Source of the DNA: an uncultured Lachnoanaerobaculum sp. | GTDB taxonomy: Bacteria; Bacillota; Clostridia; Lachnospirales; Lachnospiraceae | Assembly (NCBI GenBank): GCA_916720285.1 | Contig: CAKAQP010000017.1 | Coordinates: 1-21,543 of the forward strand | Length of the DNA: 21,543 bases | Direction: 5' to 3' | Shown here: positions 1-8,104 of the stretch, one piece after another | Position numbering within the stretch: the stretch's first letter is position 1 | Layout of the letters: every line of letters starts with the position of its first letter | The notes under the pieces: model-generated | What the model was told of the DNA's origin: nothing | The model's database searches: none | Seen by the model: only the letters and a program-made list of their open reading frames with translations | Made by a program: the position numbers and the translations under genes

Positions 1-212
1 TTTGCTATGTAAATTTTGATGAGGGCTTTTTAAATGCATTGCCTGATGTTCTTGACAGTATTACAATATACTCAATAGTGGATTCACTTTCCGAATTGCC
101 AAATATAAGCAGAGTGCAGATACTTGTAAACGGAAAATCCGATAAAAAATACAATACAATCTCTTTGGGAACTTCTGTAGAGAGAAATCTTGATTATCTA
201 AAAGAGGATTAA
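1..212 (+). CDS. GerMN-domain protein, C-terminal end (partial)
   Basis: The left edge cuts this gene; the open frame starts at base 3 and ends with TAA at 210-212, giving about 69 visible residues. The visible part contains YSIVDSLSELP followed by RVQILVNGK, which is the typical C-terminal half of the GerMN domain found in GerM-like sporulation and spore germination lipoproteins. In such proteins the domain is extracytoplasmic and its exact biochemical role is unsettled. The stop lies two bases before the comEC start, so the two are probably co-transcribed. The N-terminal signal or lipobox, if any, is outside the window. The match rests on a short but characteristic motif. Confidence 0.7.
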   Translation, partial: CYVNFDEGFLNALPDVLDSITIYSIVDSLSELPNISRVQILVNGKSDKKYNTISLGTSVERNLDYLKED

Positions 213-214
213 AA

Positions 215-2464
215 ATGAAAAGACCATGTGTACTTATAGTAACGGCCTGTTTGCTTGGAGAGCTTTTAGGGTATTATTTCGGTATATATAGGCTCGCGGT
301 GGGAATTCCCATCGCGGCTGCGGTCTTAATTATTCTGAAATTCAAAAAAATTATAAAACTTAAATTAATTTACTTTCTGATATTTTTTCTGATATGCAGT
401 ATCTTTATTCTAAGAATCAAATATGAAATCCGATATATGAATAACTTTATAGCTGATGTGGATAACGATGAGAAAAACACTTCATTATGTGGAAGAGTAA
501 AAAATATTATCTTCAAAGATGATAATGTAATGATTATCTGTGAAGGAGTAATATACTATCTTAAGGATGAAATTTTTTTAGATGATATCCGTATCGGAAA
601 TAAGGTAAAGTTTAAAGGGAGACTTGAAGAGATAAGCAAAGGTACCAATCCCGGTGAGTTTGATGCAAAAAGTTATTATAAAACCAAGGGCATATATGTA
701 AAAATGTCGGTGAGTGACTATATGGTGGTGGATAAAAGCTGTGATAATATAGGTGAGTTTTTCTTTTCATTAAGACAATACCTTAACACAAAAATAGATG
801 AGACTTTTGAGTCTGACAGAGCCGGATTTATAAAAGCTGTCATACTTGGGATGAGGGGAGAACTTGATAAAGGTACTTATAAACTGTATCAAAGAAGCGG
901 AATAGCCCATATACTTGCTATTTCAGGCCTTCATGTTTCATTGTTCGGTATAGGCCTTTACAAACTTTTAAGAAAAATACTGCAAAGAAGTTTTTTACTT
1001 TCAGCAGGTCTTGCAAGTGTATTTTTGGTGTTTTACGGACTATTGGTAGGTGATAGTGTAAGTATTGTAAGAGCAAGTACTATGCTTATACTTTACTTTA
1101 TTGCCGAGGTAATAGGAAGAAGTTATTGTATTATATCCGCACTTAGTATCAGTGCGGTAACCATAAGCCTTATTTCACCGTTTGAGCCTTTCGGATTAAG
1201 TTTTCAACTCTCTTTTGTGGCGGTTTTGAGCCTTGGAGGACCTATTGCACTTATTATAAAAAGATTTAAGCCTGTGGAAAAGAAGGACAAATCCTCCTGT
1301 AGTTATAGAGTATTTAAAATTCTTGTCGTAAGTATCGGAGTTCAGCTTTTGACCTTACCGGTTACATTGTATTATTTTTATACATTCCCCTTATATGCTT
1401 TCTTAATTAATATTTTAGTTATACCGCTTATGAGTTTTGTACTTTATTCTTCTATGCTTTCTTTGGTTTTAAATATATTAAGACTGATTTTATATAAATA
1501 TATAAGTGTATTTACCGTCGCTATTTTAAGATTCTATGATTTTCTGTGTATTATTACAAAATATTTACCTTATCATTATATTGTGTTTGGCAGGCCGAAG
1601 CCTTGGCAGATACTTATTTATTATATTTTACTGATTTTAATAATTGCAATATCTGTATTAAGGTGTAGAAAAATATATCTTTTACTTTCTATGTTAGCTG
1701 TTCTTATTTTATATCCTTTTTTAAAAACTGAGAGTGTTGTGTATCTTGATGTGGGACAGGGTGACGGCATTTATATGCATATTGACGATTTGGATATATT
1801 GATAGATGGAGGCAGCACATCAAAGCCTTCTTTGGGTGAATACAGTATGGAGCCTTTTCTTTTATATAAGGGAGTGGATGATATTGAGATGAGCTTTATC
1901 ACACATTCGGATATTGACCATATAAGCGGAATACTGTATTTACTTGATACAGATATAAAGATTGAGAACATGTTTCTTCCGTATCAGGCAATGAAAGATA
2001 AGTCATATGATAAATTAAAGGAAAAGGCGTTGAAGGCCGGATGCAATATAAGATATTTGAGTATGGGGGATTGTTTTGAAAGAAAAAATTTAAAGATAGA
2101 CTGTCTATGGCCTGATAAATCGGATAAGGAAAATGTGAATGAGCAAAGCCAGACATTTGTTATAGAGACATATGGAAAGAGGCTGTTATTTACAGGGGAT
2201 ATAGGCAAAAGCAGTGAGGAGAGCATATTAAATTATTTTGATATAGGAAAGGTGGATATATTAAAGGTGGCTCATCACGGTTCAAAGAATTCTTCGTTGA
2301 AAGCCTTTATAGAAAATGTAAGCCCTGAGTATGCCGTTATATCCTGTGGAAAAAATAATCACTACGGACATCCAAGTCCGGAAACAATAGAGACATTAAA
2401 AGAAAACGGTTGTATTATATTTGAAACTTCAAAAATGGGAGCGATAGAAGTAAAACTTAGATAA
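215..2464 (+). CDS. comEC: ComEC/Rec2 DNA internalization channel protein
   Basis: This 749-residue multi-pass membrane protein is the channel that brings single-stranded DNA across the membrane during natural transformation. It shows the three usual parts in order: N-terminal membrane segments with a DUF4131/OB-like extracytoplasmic region (about residues 1-190), the Competence domain with many membrane helices (about 200-500; note AHILAISGLHVSLFG near 231-245), and a C-terminal metallo-beta-lactamase-like domain (about 505-749). The last domain carries DVGQGDG, the metal-site motif HSDIDH at 564-569 and AHHG at 686-689, so it looks catalytically complete and could degrade the non-transported strand. 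The length is normal for the family. It starts two bases after the GerMN gene. In many clostridia holA follows comEC, but here it does not. Whether the organism is competent cannot be told from this window. Confidence 0.95.
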   Translation: MKRPCVLIVTACLLGELLGYYFGIYRLAVGIPIAAAVLIILKFKKIIKLKLIYFLIFFLICSIFILRIKYEIRYMNNFIADVDNDEKNTSLCGRVKNIIFKDDNVMIICEGVIYYLKDEIFLDDIRIGNKVKFKGRLEEISKGTNPGEFDAKSYYKTKGIYVKMSVSDYMVVDKSCDNIGEFFFSLRQYLNTKIDETFESDRAGFIKAVILGMRGELDKGTYKLYQRSGIAHILAISGLHVSLFGIGLYKLLRKILQRSFLLSAGLASVFLVFYGLLVGDSVSIVRASTMLILYFIAEVIGRSYCIISALSISAVTISLISPFEPFGLSFQLSFVAVLSLGGPIALIIKRFKPVEKKDKSSCSYRVFKILVVSIGVQLLTLPVTLYYFYTFPLYAFLINILVIPLMSFVLYSSMLSLVLNILRLILYKYISVFTVAILRFYDFLCIITKYLPYHYIVFGRPKPWQILIYYILLILIIAISVLRCRKIYLLLSMLAVLILYPFLKTESVVYLDVGQGDGIYMHIDDLDILIDGGSTSKPSLGEYSMEPFLLYKGVDDIEMSFITHSDIDHISGILYLLDTDIKIENMFLPYQAMKDKSYDKLKEKALKAGCNIRYLSMGDCFERKNLKIDCLWPDKSDKENVNEQSQTFVIETYGKRLLFTGDIGKSSEESILNYFDIGKVDILKVAHHGSKNSSLKAFIENVSPEYAVISCGKNNHYGHPSPETIETLKENGCIIFETSKMGAIEVKLR

Positions 2465-2492
2465 AAGTATTTGTAATCAGTCTTTAAGGAAG

Positions 2493-2522
2493 TTGATATT
2501 GGTTTTTTATCTTAGCTATAGT
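2493..2522 (+). promoter_or_regulatory. candidate sigma-A promoter for the GHL10 gene
   Basis: TTGATA at 2493-2498 and TATAGT at 2517-2522 are separated by 18 bases and lie about 45 bases before the GHL10 start, in the gap after comEC. Four of six bases match each consensus box. AT-rich DNA produces such matches by chance, so this is a prediction only. Confidence 0.4.
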
Positions 2523-2565
2523 ATGATATTAAGTGATTTTGTTATATTGAAAAATAGAGAGTGAG

Positions 2566-3837
2566 ATGAAGATGAAGAGAACGTGGTTTAGTGGACTGAT
2601 CGGTAAAATTATAGCTATATTGTTGGTAATAAATACTTTGGCATCTTTGCAAGTTTATGCGGCGGTTACACCTGTAAAGAGAAACAGTGAGGTTAAAAGT
2701 ACAGTTACAGAGCAAAAAGAACTTAGAGGGGTATGGTTTTCATATATTGATTGGAGTGAGATGCCGTCAGATGTTGAAGCATTTAAGAAACGTGCAGACC
2801 AAGTTATGGCAGATATAAAAAATCGCGGAATGAATGCTATATTTTGTCATGTGCACAGTCATTCGGACAGCTACGGTCAGAAGTTAAAATCTTTTCCATT
2901 GTCAAAGTTTATGGTCACAAAAGATTCGTCTGCTGATTTTGATCCTTTAGAGTATATGATTGAGAGTGCTCACAAACAGGGACTTTCATTTCATGCTTGG
3001 GTAAACCCTTACAGAGTTACCAATTCTATGATGAAAAATATACCGGATAACTCGATAGTGAAGCAGTGGATGGGAGATCCTTCAAAGCAGAGGAATGTAT
3101 TATTACATGAGGGCAGTTATTATCTGAATCCATCAAGTGCAGAGGTTAGAAATTATCTTGTAAATTCAATCAGTGAAATTTGTAAAAACTATGCCATTGA
3201 CGGTATACAGTTTGATGATTATTTTTATCCATCATTAAATGACGGTGATCCGGCAAAGAGTTTTGACAAGGCGGAATATGATGCTTCAGGCAGCAGTTTA
3301 GGTATTACACAGTGGAGAAGAGAAAATGTGTCAATGCTTGTAAAAGATGTATATAAGGCGGTACACGAGGCTCGTCCTCAGGCGGTTTTTGGAATCAGTC
3401 CTGTAGCACTTTTATCAAATCTTAGAAGTGATAAATCATATTTCGTGGATATTGATAAATGGATGGCATCAAATGAATATATTGACTATATAATGCCACA
3501 GCTGTACCATGGTTTTGAAGCAAAAACAAGAACAGGTATATTGGCACCGCATTCATATATAAATTGTTTAAACAGCTGGGTGGATTTAAAGAGAAAGAGT
3601 AACAGCAATGTAAAGCTGTATATAGGACTTGGACTTTACAGAACCGGAAAGGATATAAAGGACGGTAATGCAGTTTCAGAATGGCTACGATATAATGATA
3701 TTTTGCTAAGACAGGTAAAGGCGGCAAGAGAAACCGGAGAGGTTTCAGGATTTGGAATATTTGCATATCAAAACTTTAGAGAGGCACCTGCCGTTTTAGA
3801 ACTTAATAATTTACAAACAGCATTTACAAATCAGTAA
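2566..3837 (+). CDS. secreted GHL10-type glycoside hydrolase-like protein (YddW/DUF187 family)
   Basis: The 423-residue protein begins with a signal peptide: basic MKMKR, a hydrophobic stretch at about 14-28 and a probable cleavage after QVYAA. No lipobox cysteine is seen, so it is probably secreted rather than lipidated. The mature part matches the glycosyl hydrolase-like 10 family (PF02638): ELRGVWFSYIDW at the start of the barrel, FHAWVNPYRVTN, and DGIQFDDYFYP at 212-222, which holds the conserved acidic pair D217/D218. Members are thought to act on glycans of the cell envelope, but the substrate is not established. An alternative start is ATG 2572, six bases downstream; the GAGAGTGAG upstream fits either. 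It is followed by a terminator and appears to be a single-gene unit. Confidence 0.85.
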   Translation: MKMKRTWFSGLIGKIIAILLVINTLASLQVYAAVTPVKRNSEVKSTVTEQKELRGVWFSYIDWSEMPSDVEAFKKRADQVMADIKNRGMNAIFCHVHSHSDSYGQKLKSFPLSKFMVTKDSSADFDPLEYMIESAHKQGLSFHAWVNPYRVTNSMMKNIPDNSIVKQWMGDPSKQRNVLLHEGSYYLNPSSAEVRNYLVNSISEICKNYAIDGIQFDDYFYPSLNDGDPAKSFDKAEYDASGSSLGITQWRRENVSMLVKDVYKAVHEARPQAVFGISPVALLSNLRSDKSYFVDIDKWMASNEYIDYIMPQLYHGFEAKTRTGILAPHSYINCLNSWVDLKRKSNSNVKLYIGLGLYRTGKDIKDGNAVSEWLRYNDILLRQVKAARETGEVSGFGIFAYQNFREAPAVLELNNLQTAFTNQ

Positions 3838-3845
3838 AATTATGG

Positions 3846-3880
3846 CGTGTAAAAGTGAGAAATCATTTTACACGTCATTT
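3846..3880 (+). terminator. rho-independent terminator after the GHL10 gene
   Basis: CGTGTAAAA at 3846-3854 pairs perfectly with TTTTACACG at 3866-3874 across an 11-base loop, and is followed by TCATTTTAAATT. The stem is AT-rich and the T-run is interrupted, so efficiency may be moderate. It lies nine bases after the stop codon. Confidence 0.6.
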
Positions 3881-3905
3881 TAAATTGCTCGACTGTTGTA
3901 TTATG

Positions 3906-3926
3906 TATTTTAGATAATCTAAAATA
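3906..3926. repeat. perfect 21-base palindrome, possible operator
   Basis: TATTTTAGAT (3906-3915) and ATCTAAAATA (3917-3926) are exact reverse complements around one central base. The site lies 135 bases before the start of the thiazoline hydrolase gene and after the terminator of the previous gene. A perfect dyad of this size with little spacing resembles a dimeric regulator site more than a terminator, as there is no loop and no T-run. No regulator gene is adjacent, so the role is unknown. Confidence 0.4.
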
Positions 3927-3961
3927 TGGAAAATGTAATATGAAAGTGATAAAATGGTAGT

Positions 3962-3979
3962 AGTTAGAAAAGACTAACT
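3962..3979. repeat. short inverted repeat upstream of the hydrolase gene
   Basis: AGTTAG (3962-3967) and CTAACT (3974-3979) form a six-base inverted repeat around AAAAGA. It sits between the larger palindrome and the hydrolase start. It may be part of the same regulatory region or chance; the rest of 3838-4060 shows no coding potential. Confidence 0.25.
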
Positions 3980-4046
3980 CACAAGTTTTGTTGTTATGTA
4001 TTGGTATCGTAATTGTTTAAAAAATATTTATTCATATTAAAATCTT

Positions 4047-4054
4047 AGGGGGTG
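4047..4054 (+). promoter_or_regulatory. ribosome binding site fixing the start at 4061
   Basis: AGGGGGTG at 4047-4054 lies six bases before ATG 4061. The longer frame would begin with GTG at 4052, inside this site, so ATG 4061 is the better start. Confidence 0.7.
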
Positions 4055-4060
4055 ATTTTA

Positions 4061-4696
4061 ATGAAATATAAGGGCATGTACTTTAGTTTAATGAGTTTAT
4101 TCCTAAAAAAACCGATGATTAAAAAATTCGGCAAGGGTAAGACTGAAGAAAGTTTGAAAAAGGCTCGTGGTTTATACAAACAAATGATTGAGGATACTGA
4201 GGATATAGGCTCCGGTAACCCTATGTCAGGCAATATTTATTCGGCATATGTTTTTATGGCTGTGTGCAGAGCAGGTGGTTTCAGTGTAGATGAGTTTAAG
4301 GAAGTAATCGTTGAATTTTTAAACAATAGATTAATTAACAAAGCGATGAGTAGATTTGATCTAAACGATCCTAAGGATATGAAAAGGTTTTCCGATAGGA
4401 TGCATAAGATGGCAGATTGGGCAGATAAACATCCTGAGTATAAGGATAAAACTTGGGACTTTAATTTTAATGAGGAACTTCACAGAGACGGCTTTTATTA
4501 TCACTTCACACGATGCCCTATTGAAAAATTTGCAAGAGATAACGGTTATCCGGATCTGTTACCGATGTGCTGTGATATTGACCATCTTATGTTTAAGAAA
4601 GGAAGCGGAATACTACATAGAGAAAGCACATTGGCATCAGGCGGTAAAATATGTGACTACTGGGTTGTAGGGGATAAGAATAAAGATCCTAAGTGA
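4061..4696 (+). CDS. L-2-amino-thiazoline-4-carboxylic acid hydrolase-like protein
   Basis: The 211-residue protein resembles the ATC hydrolase family (PF14196), whose founding member opens the thiazoline ring on the route from DL-2-amino-thiazoline-4-carboxylate to L-cysteine. Most homologues in Firmicutes have no tested substrate. The diagnostic part is C-terminal: TRCPIEKFARDNGYPDLLP (150-168), MCCDIDHLMF, and STLASGGKICDYW (189-201), which hold conserved Cys, Asp, His and Gly positions of the family. No signal peptide is apparent, so a cytoplasmic enzyme is likely. It has its own strong ribosome binding site and stands alone after a terminator. Its stop overlaps by four bases (GTGA) the frame of an Rpn-type remnant. 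The family call is fairly secure; the reaction is an inference. Confidence 0.75.
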   Translation: MKYKGMYFSLMSLFLKKPMIKKFGKGKTEESLKKARGLYKQMIEDTEDIGSGNPMSGNIYSAYVFMAVCRAGGFSVDEFKEVIVEFLNNRLINKAMSRFDLNDPKDMKRFSDRMHKMADWADKHPEYKDKTWDFNFNEELHRDGFYYHFTRCPIEKFARDNGYPDLLPMCCDIDHLMFKKGSGILHRESTLASGGKICDYWVVGDKNKDPK

Positions 4697-4923
4697 CCGG
4701 AGATAACAGATTTGAAGAAACCATAAACAATTTGAAGGGGAAGGAGAAAGTCAATATGTGTGAAGTACTGGATAGAGTAGAGGCCAGGGGGATAGAAAAA
4801 GGTAGGCAGGAAGGTACCATAAATACGCTTATATCATTGGTAAAGGATGGAATACTTAGTCTTGATGAAGCGGCAATCAGAGCAGGTATGAGTGCGAAAG
4901 ATTTTAAAAAATATATAAAATAA
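4693..4923 (+). pseudogene. 3' remnant of an Rpn/PD-(D/E)XK nuclease-type gene
   Basis: The 76-residue frame resembles only the C-terminal tail of Rpn-type recombination-promoting nucleases common in Lachnospiraceae: DNRFEETI, then MCEVLDRVEARGIEKG with a glycine- and charge-rich linker, then a helical end with LDEAAIRAGMSAKDFKKYI. The nuclease core expected upstream is absent; the same frame has stops at 4681 and 4690 inside the preceding gene, so the homology begins at the junction. The formal start is GTG 4693, overlapping the previous stop. A second start, ATG 4756, has a good AAGGAG at 4741-4746 and would give a 55-residue protein beginning at MCEVLDRV. It may therefore be a dead fragment or a still-expressed short C-terminal protein. 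A terminator follows directly. Confidence 0.6.
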
Positions 4924-4939
4924 AATAGAAACTTAATGG

Positions 4940-4962
4940 AGGCAGCATAGGCTGCCTTTTTT
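4940..4962 (+). terminator. rho-independent terminator
   Basis: AGGCAGC (4940-4946) and GCTGCCT (4951-4957) pair around the tetraloop ATAG, followed by a run of six T at 4957-4962. This is a compact GC-rich hairpin with a U-tract, the clearest terminator in the window. It closes the hydrolase/Rpn remnant unit. Confidence 0.85.
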
Positions 4963-5020
4963 ATAAGTTGAAGGACAAATATATTCGTATAAAATTAGAG
5001 TTCTTTCTTATTCTAAAAGG

Positions 5021-5029
5021 TGTTATACT
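5021..5029 (+). promoter_or_regulatory. candidate extended -10 promoter for the ABC transporter unit
   Basis: TGTTATACT at 5021-5029 fits the extended -10 form TGnTATAAT, with no good -35 box at 17-18 bases. A second TATACT occurs at 5056-5061. Some promoter is expected here because a terminator ends at 4962 and the ABC gene starts at 5096; which site is used is uncertain. Confidence 0.35.
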
Positions 5030-5095
5030 AAAAATGTTGTGAAATTATTATTGTGTATACTAATTATATAACTATAGATTAAAGAAGGAGATCTT

Positions 5096-6859
5096 ATGCA
5101 AAAAACTTATACAAATTCATATTTGCTAAAGAGATTTTTACCATATTACGGCAAGTATTATCCTACGCTGATACTTGATCTTATATGTGCAGGTTTTTCA
5201 ACCATGTGTGATTTGGTGTTGCCGATAATACTCAGGTATCTGACAAATACTGCAAGGCAGGATTTAAGCCTACTGACAGTAAAACTTATATTGACACTGG
5301 GAGTAATATTTGTTTTGCTCAGAGTAGTGGATACCATAGCAAACTACTATATGCAAAACATAGGTCATGTGATGGGGGCACAGATAGAAACGGATATGAG
5401 ATATGATATTTTCTCTCATATACAGCAACTCCCCTATTCCTACTATAATACAAATAAATCAGGTCAGATATTATCAAGAATTACTACCGACCTGTTTGAT
5501 GTTACAGAGTTTGCACATCACTGTCCTGAAGAGTTTTTTATAGCAGTTGTAAAACTTGTAGTTTCATTTGTAATACTGATAAATATAAATATAACTCTTA
5601 CACTTACCATATTTATTATGATACCGATAATGGTGTTCTTTATGTCTTCCACCAATAACCATATGAGAAAGGCACAAAAGGAACAAAGAAATCATGTAGG
5701 TGAAATCAATTCAGGTATTGAAAATAATATTCTGGGTGCAAAGGTTGTAAAATCATTTGCAAATGAAGATTTGGAAGTAAAGAAGTTTCATAAAGAAAAT
5801 TTGAGATTTTTGGATATTAAAAAAGAGTTCTACAAACATATGTCAAACTTTCAGGTGGTATACAGGATATTTGACGGCATTATGTATATGACAGTTATAG
5901 TACTTGGAAGCTACTATATGAAGGTCGGGAAAATAAATGCGGGAGATATGTTTCTTTATACACTGTATATAAATATGCTTTTAAATACAGTAAAGAAAAT
6001 AGTTGACTATATGGAGCAGTTCCAAAGGGGAATGACAGGCATTGAAAGATTTATTGAGATAATGGATGTAAAGAACGATATAGTCGATAAAGAAAATGCT
6101 AAGGTGCTAACGGATGTATCCGGAGATATAGAATTTGAGAATGTAAGTTTCGCATATCCCGACAGTGATGCAAAGGTACTTGATGATATAAGTTTTTCAA
6201 TAAATAAAGGTGAAAATATTGCGATTGTAGGTTCTTCAGGTGTAGGTAAAACAACCATATCTAATCTTATACCGAGATTTTATGAGGTTACTGAAGGCGC
6301 AATACTTATAGACGGCACAGATATAAGGGATATTAAGCAAAAGTCTTTGAGAGATAATATAGGAATAGTACAACAGGAAGTGTATCTGTTCTCAGGAACT
6401 ATATATGAAAATATAGTTTACGGAAAGAAGGATGCAAGTTTTGGGGATGTAGAGAAAGCCGCTAAGATGGCAGGTGCCTATGACTTTATTATGGAGCTTC
6501 CGGATAAGTTTGATACATATATAGGAGAGCGTGGTACAAAGCTTTCAGGTGGACAAAAGCAGAGAATAAGCATAGCAAGAGTATTCCTAAAAAATCCGCC
6601 GATACTTATACTTGATGAGGCGACTTCAGCACTTGATAATAATTCTGAAGCAATAGTGCAGCAGTCGCTTGAAATACTAAGTAAGGGCAGAACCACAATT
6701 ACAATAGCACATAGACTTTCAACTATAAGAAATGCAAGCAAGATTTTGGTACTTACAGAAAACGGTATAGAAGAGTCAGGTACACATGAAGAGCTGATGA
6801 ATAAAGAGGGAATATATTTTAATCTGTATAATAAGAATATTGATGAATTAAAGGAATAA
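5096..6859 (+). CDS. ABC exporter half-transporter (membrane and ATPase domains fused)
   Basis: This 587-residue protein has an N-terminal six-helix type I exporter membrane domain (about 15-310) and a C-terminal nucleotide-binding domain (about 340-580). The ATPase site is complete: Walker A GSSGVGKTT at 379-387, the signature LSGGQKQR at 483-490, Walker B ILILDEATSALD at 503-514 and the switch histidine in IAHRLSTIR. Such half-transporters work as dimers and export lipids, drugs or peptides; no peptidase domain is present. There is only one such gene here, which suggests a homodimer. The start has AAGGAG at 5085-5090, five bases upstream. The M20 peptidase follows after five bases, so the two probably form a unit. 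The substrate cannot be deduced. Confidence 0.92.
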   Translation: MQKTYTNSYLLKRFLPYYGKYYPTLILDLICAGFSTMCDLVLPIILRYLTNTARQDLSLLTVKLILTLGVIFVLLRVVDTIANYYMQNIGHVMGAQIETDMRYDIFSHIQQLPYSYYNTNKSGQILSRITTDLFDVTEFAHHCPEEFFIAVVKLVVSFVILININITLTLTIFIMIPIMVFFMSSTNNHMRKAQKEQRNHVGEINSGIENNILGAKVVKSFANEDLEVKKFHKENLRFLDIKKEFYKHMSNFQVVYRIFDGIMYMTVIVLGSYYMKVGKINAGDMFLYTLYINMLLNTVKKIVDYMEQFQRGMTGIERFIEIMDVKNDIVDKENAKVLTDVSGDIEFENVSFAYPDSDAKVLDDISFSINKGENIAIVGSSGVGKTTISNLIPRFYEVTEGAILIDGTDIRDIKQKSLRDNIGIVQQEVYLFSGTIYENIVYGKKDASFGDVEKAAKMAGAYDFIMELPDKFDTYIGERGTKLSGGQKQRISIARVFLKNPPILILDEATSALDNNSEAIVQQSLEILSKGRTTITIAHRLSTIRNASKILVLTENGIEESGTHEELMNKEGIYFNLYNKNIDELKE

Positions 6860-6864
6860 ATATT

Positions 6865-8013
6865 ATGGAAAGTATTTTTGATTTGATAGATGAAAAAGAG
6901 CTGGTAGACATATTTTCAAAAGCAGTGGACATACCGAGTACAAACCCAAAAGGAAATGAAAAGCCAATGTGTGAGTATGTGGAAAATCTGCTAAAGGAAA
7001 ATGATATTGAGTATTTCACAGTACCGGTAGAAGAAAATAGATATGATATCATAGCAAAGCTTAGCGGAAAAACAAATAAGGATGCTATTGTTTTTACCGG
7101 TCATATGGATGTGGTTCCGGTATCTGATGATGAGATAAAAAGATGGAATACACCACCGTTTAAATCCACTATAAAGGACGGGAAATTATATGGCAGAGGA
7201 AGTGCCGATATGAAAAGCGGACTGATAAGTGCTATATATTCCATGATACTTTTGAAGAGAAATAATATTATTCCTGAAAGGGATATAATAATTGCGGCTA
7301 CCATAGATGAAGAAAACTTTATGAAGGGATCAAAGGCTTTATATCAAAATAAAGTGTTTGATAATGCAAAATATCTTATTGTATGTGAGCCTACGGATAT
7401 GAAGATATGTAATCGTCAAAAGGGTAGAACATGGGCTGATGTATGTGTACATGGTATGACTGCTCACGGTTCACAAAAGGGTGTGGGTGAAAATGCCATA
7501 TATCTTGCGATAAAGCTTATAGAAAAGATAAAGAACACTGAATTTAAAGAGTATCCTGATACCTTCTGGAGAACATTGGCTATAAACGCAGGTGTGGAGC
7601 CGCAGGTAGTGCCTGACAGATGTGTGTTTACAGTGGATGCCAGACTACAGGTAGGACATAAGCCTGAGCATATATGGGAAAAGTTGGATGAACTTATAGA
7701 TGAAATAAAGGCTGAAAGTCCTCATTTTGATGCTACATACGATATAGTGGATATGAGAACATCATGGGATACATCAAGGGAAGATAGGCTTATAAAGACT
7801 GTAGAAGGCACATTAAAAAAGTTTGGTATTGCTCCGGAGTTTGATACTTTTACAGGCTCTACGGATGCAAGTATGCTTATAAAAAATGAACTTATACCTG
7901 TAATTATAGGACCGGGAGATTTATCGGTGGTACATAGGGAAAATGAATATGTAAAGCTCTCACAGCTCTTTGATTCATGTAAGCTGTATATTGACATAAT
8001 GTATGCTATGTAA
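6865..8013 (+). CDS. M20 family metallopeptidase (ArgE/DapE-like)
   Basis: The 382-residue enzyme belongs to the di-zinc M20 amidohydrolases, which cleave N-acyl amino acids or small peptides in the cytoplasm (ArgE, DapE, CPG2 and dipeptidases). All expected metal and catalytic positions are visible: FTGHMDVVP with H80 and D82, GRGSADMKSG with D115, the DEE pair with E149/E150, E175 in VCEPTD, and the late histidine H357 in VVHRE. The dimerisation domain lies between, near 185-295, around the MTAHGS motif. It starts five bases after the ABC exporter with AAAGGAA upstream. The context does not tell whether it acts in lysine or arginine synthesis or in peptide use, so no gene symbol is given. 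Confidence 0.9.
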   Translation: MESIFDLIDEKELVDIFSKAVDIPSTNPKGNEKPMCEYVENLLKENDIEYFTVPVEENRYDIIAKLSGKTNKDAIVFTGHMDVVPVSDDEIKRWNTPPFKSTIKDGKLYGRGSADMKSGLISAIYSMILLKRNNIIPERDIIIAATIDEENFMKGSKALYQNKVFDNAKYLIVCEPTDMKICNRQKGRTWADVCVHGMTAHGSQKGVGENAIYLAIKLIEKIKNTEFKEYPDTFWRTLAINAGVEPQVVPDRCVFTVDARLQVGHKPEHIWEKLDELIDEIKAESPHFDATYDIVDMRTSWDTSREDRLIKTVEGTLKKFGIAPEFDTFTGSTDASMLIKNELIPVIIGPGDLSVVHRENEYVKLSQLFDSCKLYIDIMYAM

Positions 8014-8037
8014 TAAGCGCTTCATTTCCCACTATTA

Positions 8038-8066
8038 TTGTAAGAATGCCGAAAAAATGTTATTAT
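8038..8066 (+). promoter_or_regulatory. candidate sigma-A promoter of lepA
   Basis: TTGTAA (8038-8043) and TATTAT (8061-8066) are spaced by exactly 17 bases, about 38 bases before the lepA start. The -10 box matches five of six consensus bases and the -35 box four of six. It may drive lepA-hemW and perhaps genes beyond, because no clear terminator is seen from here to the window end. Confidence 0.45.
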
Positions 8067-8104
8067 AAGCATTATTATTCAAGGTTTAACGATAGGAAGA
8101 AAAG

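Noticed and set aside
4470..4670. 66-residue frame inside the thiazoline hydrolase gene
   Set aside because: It is a shadow frame; the hydrolase frame carries the family motifs over the same bases.
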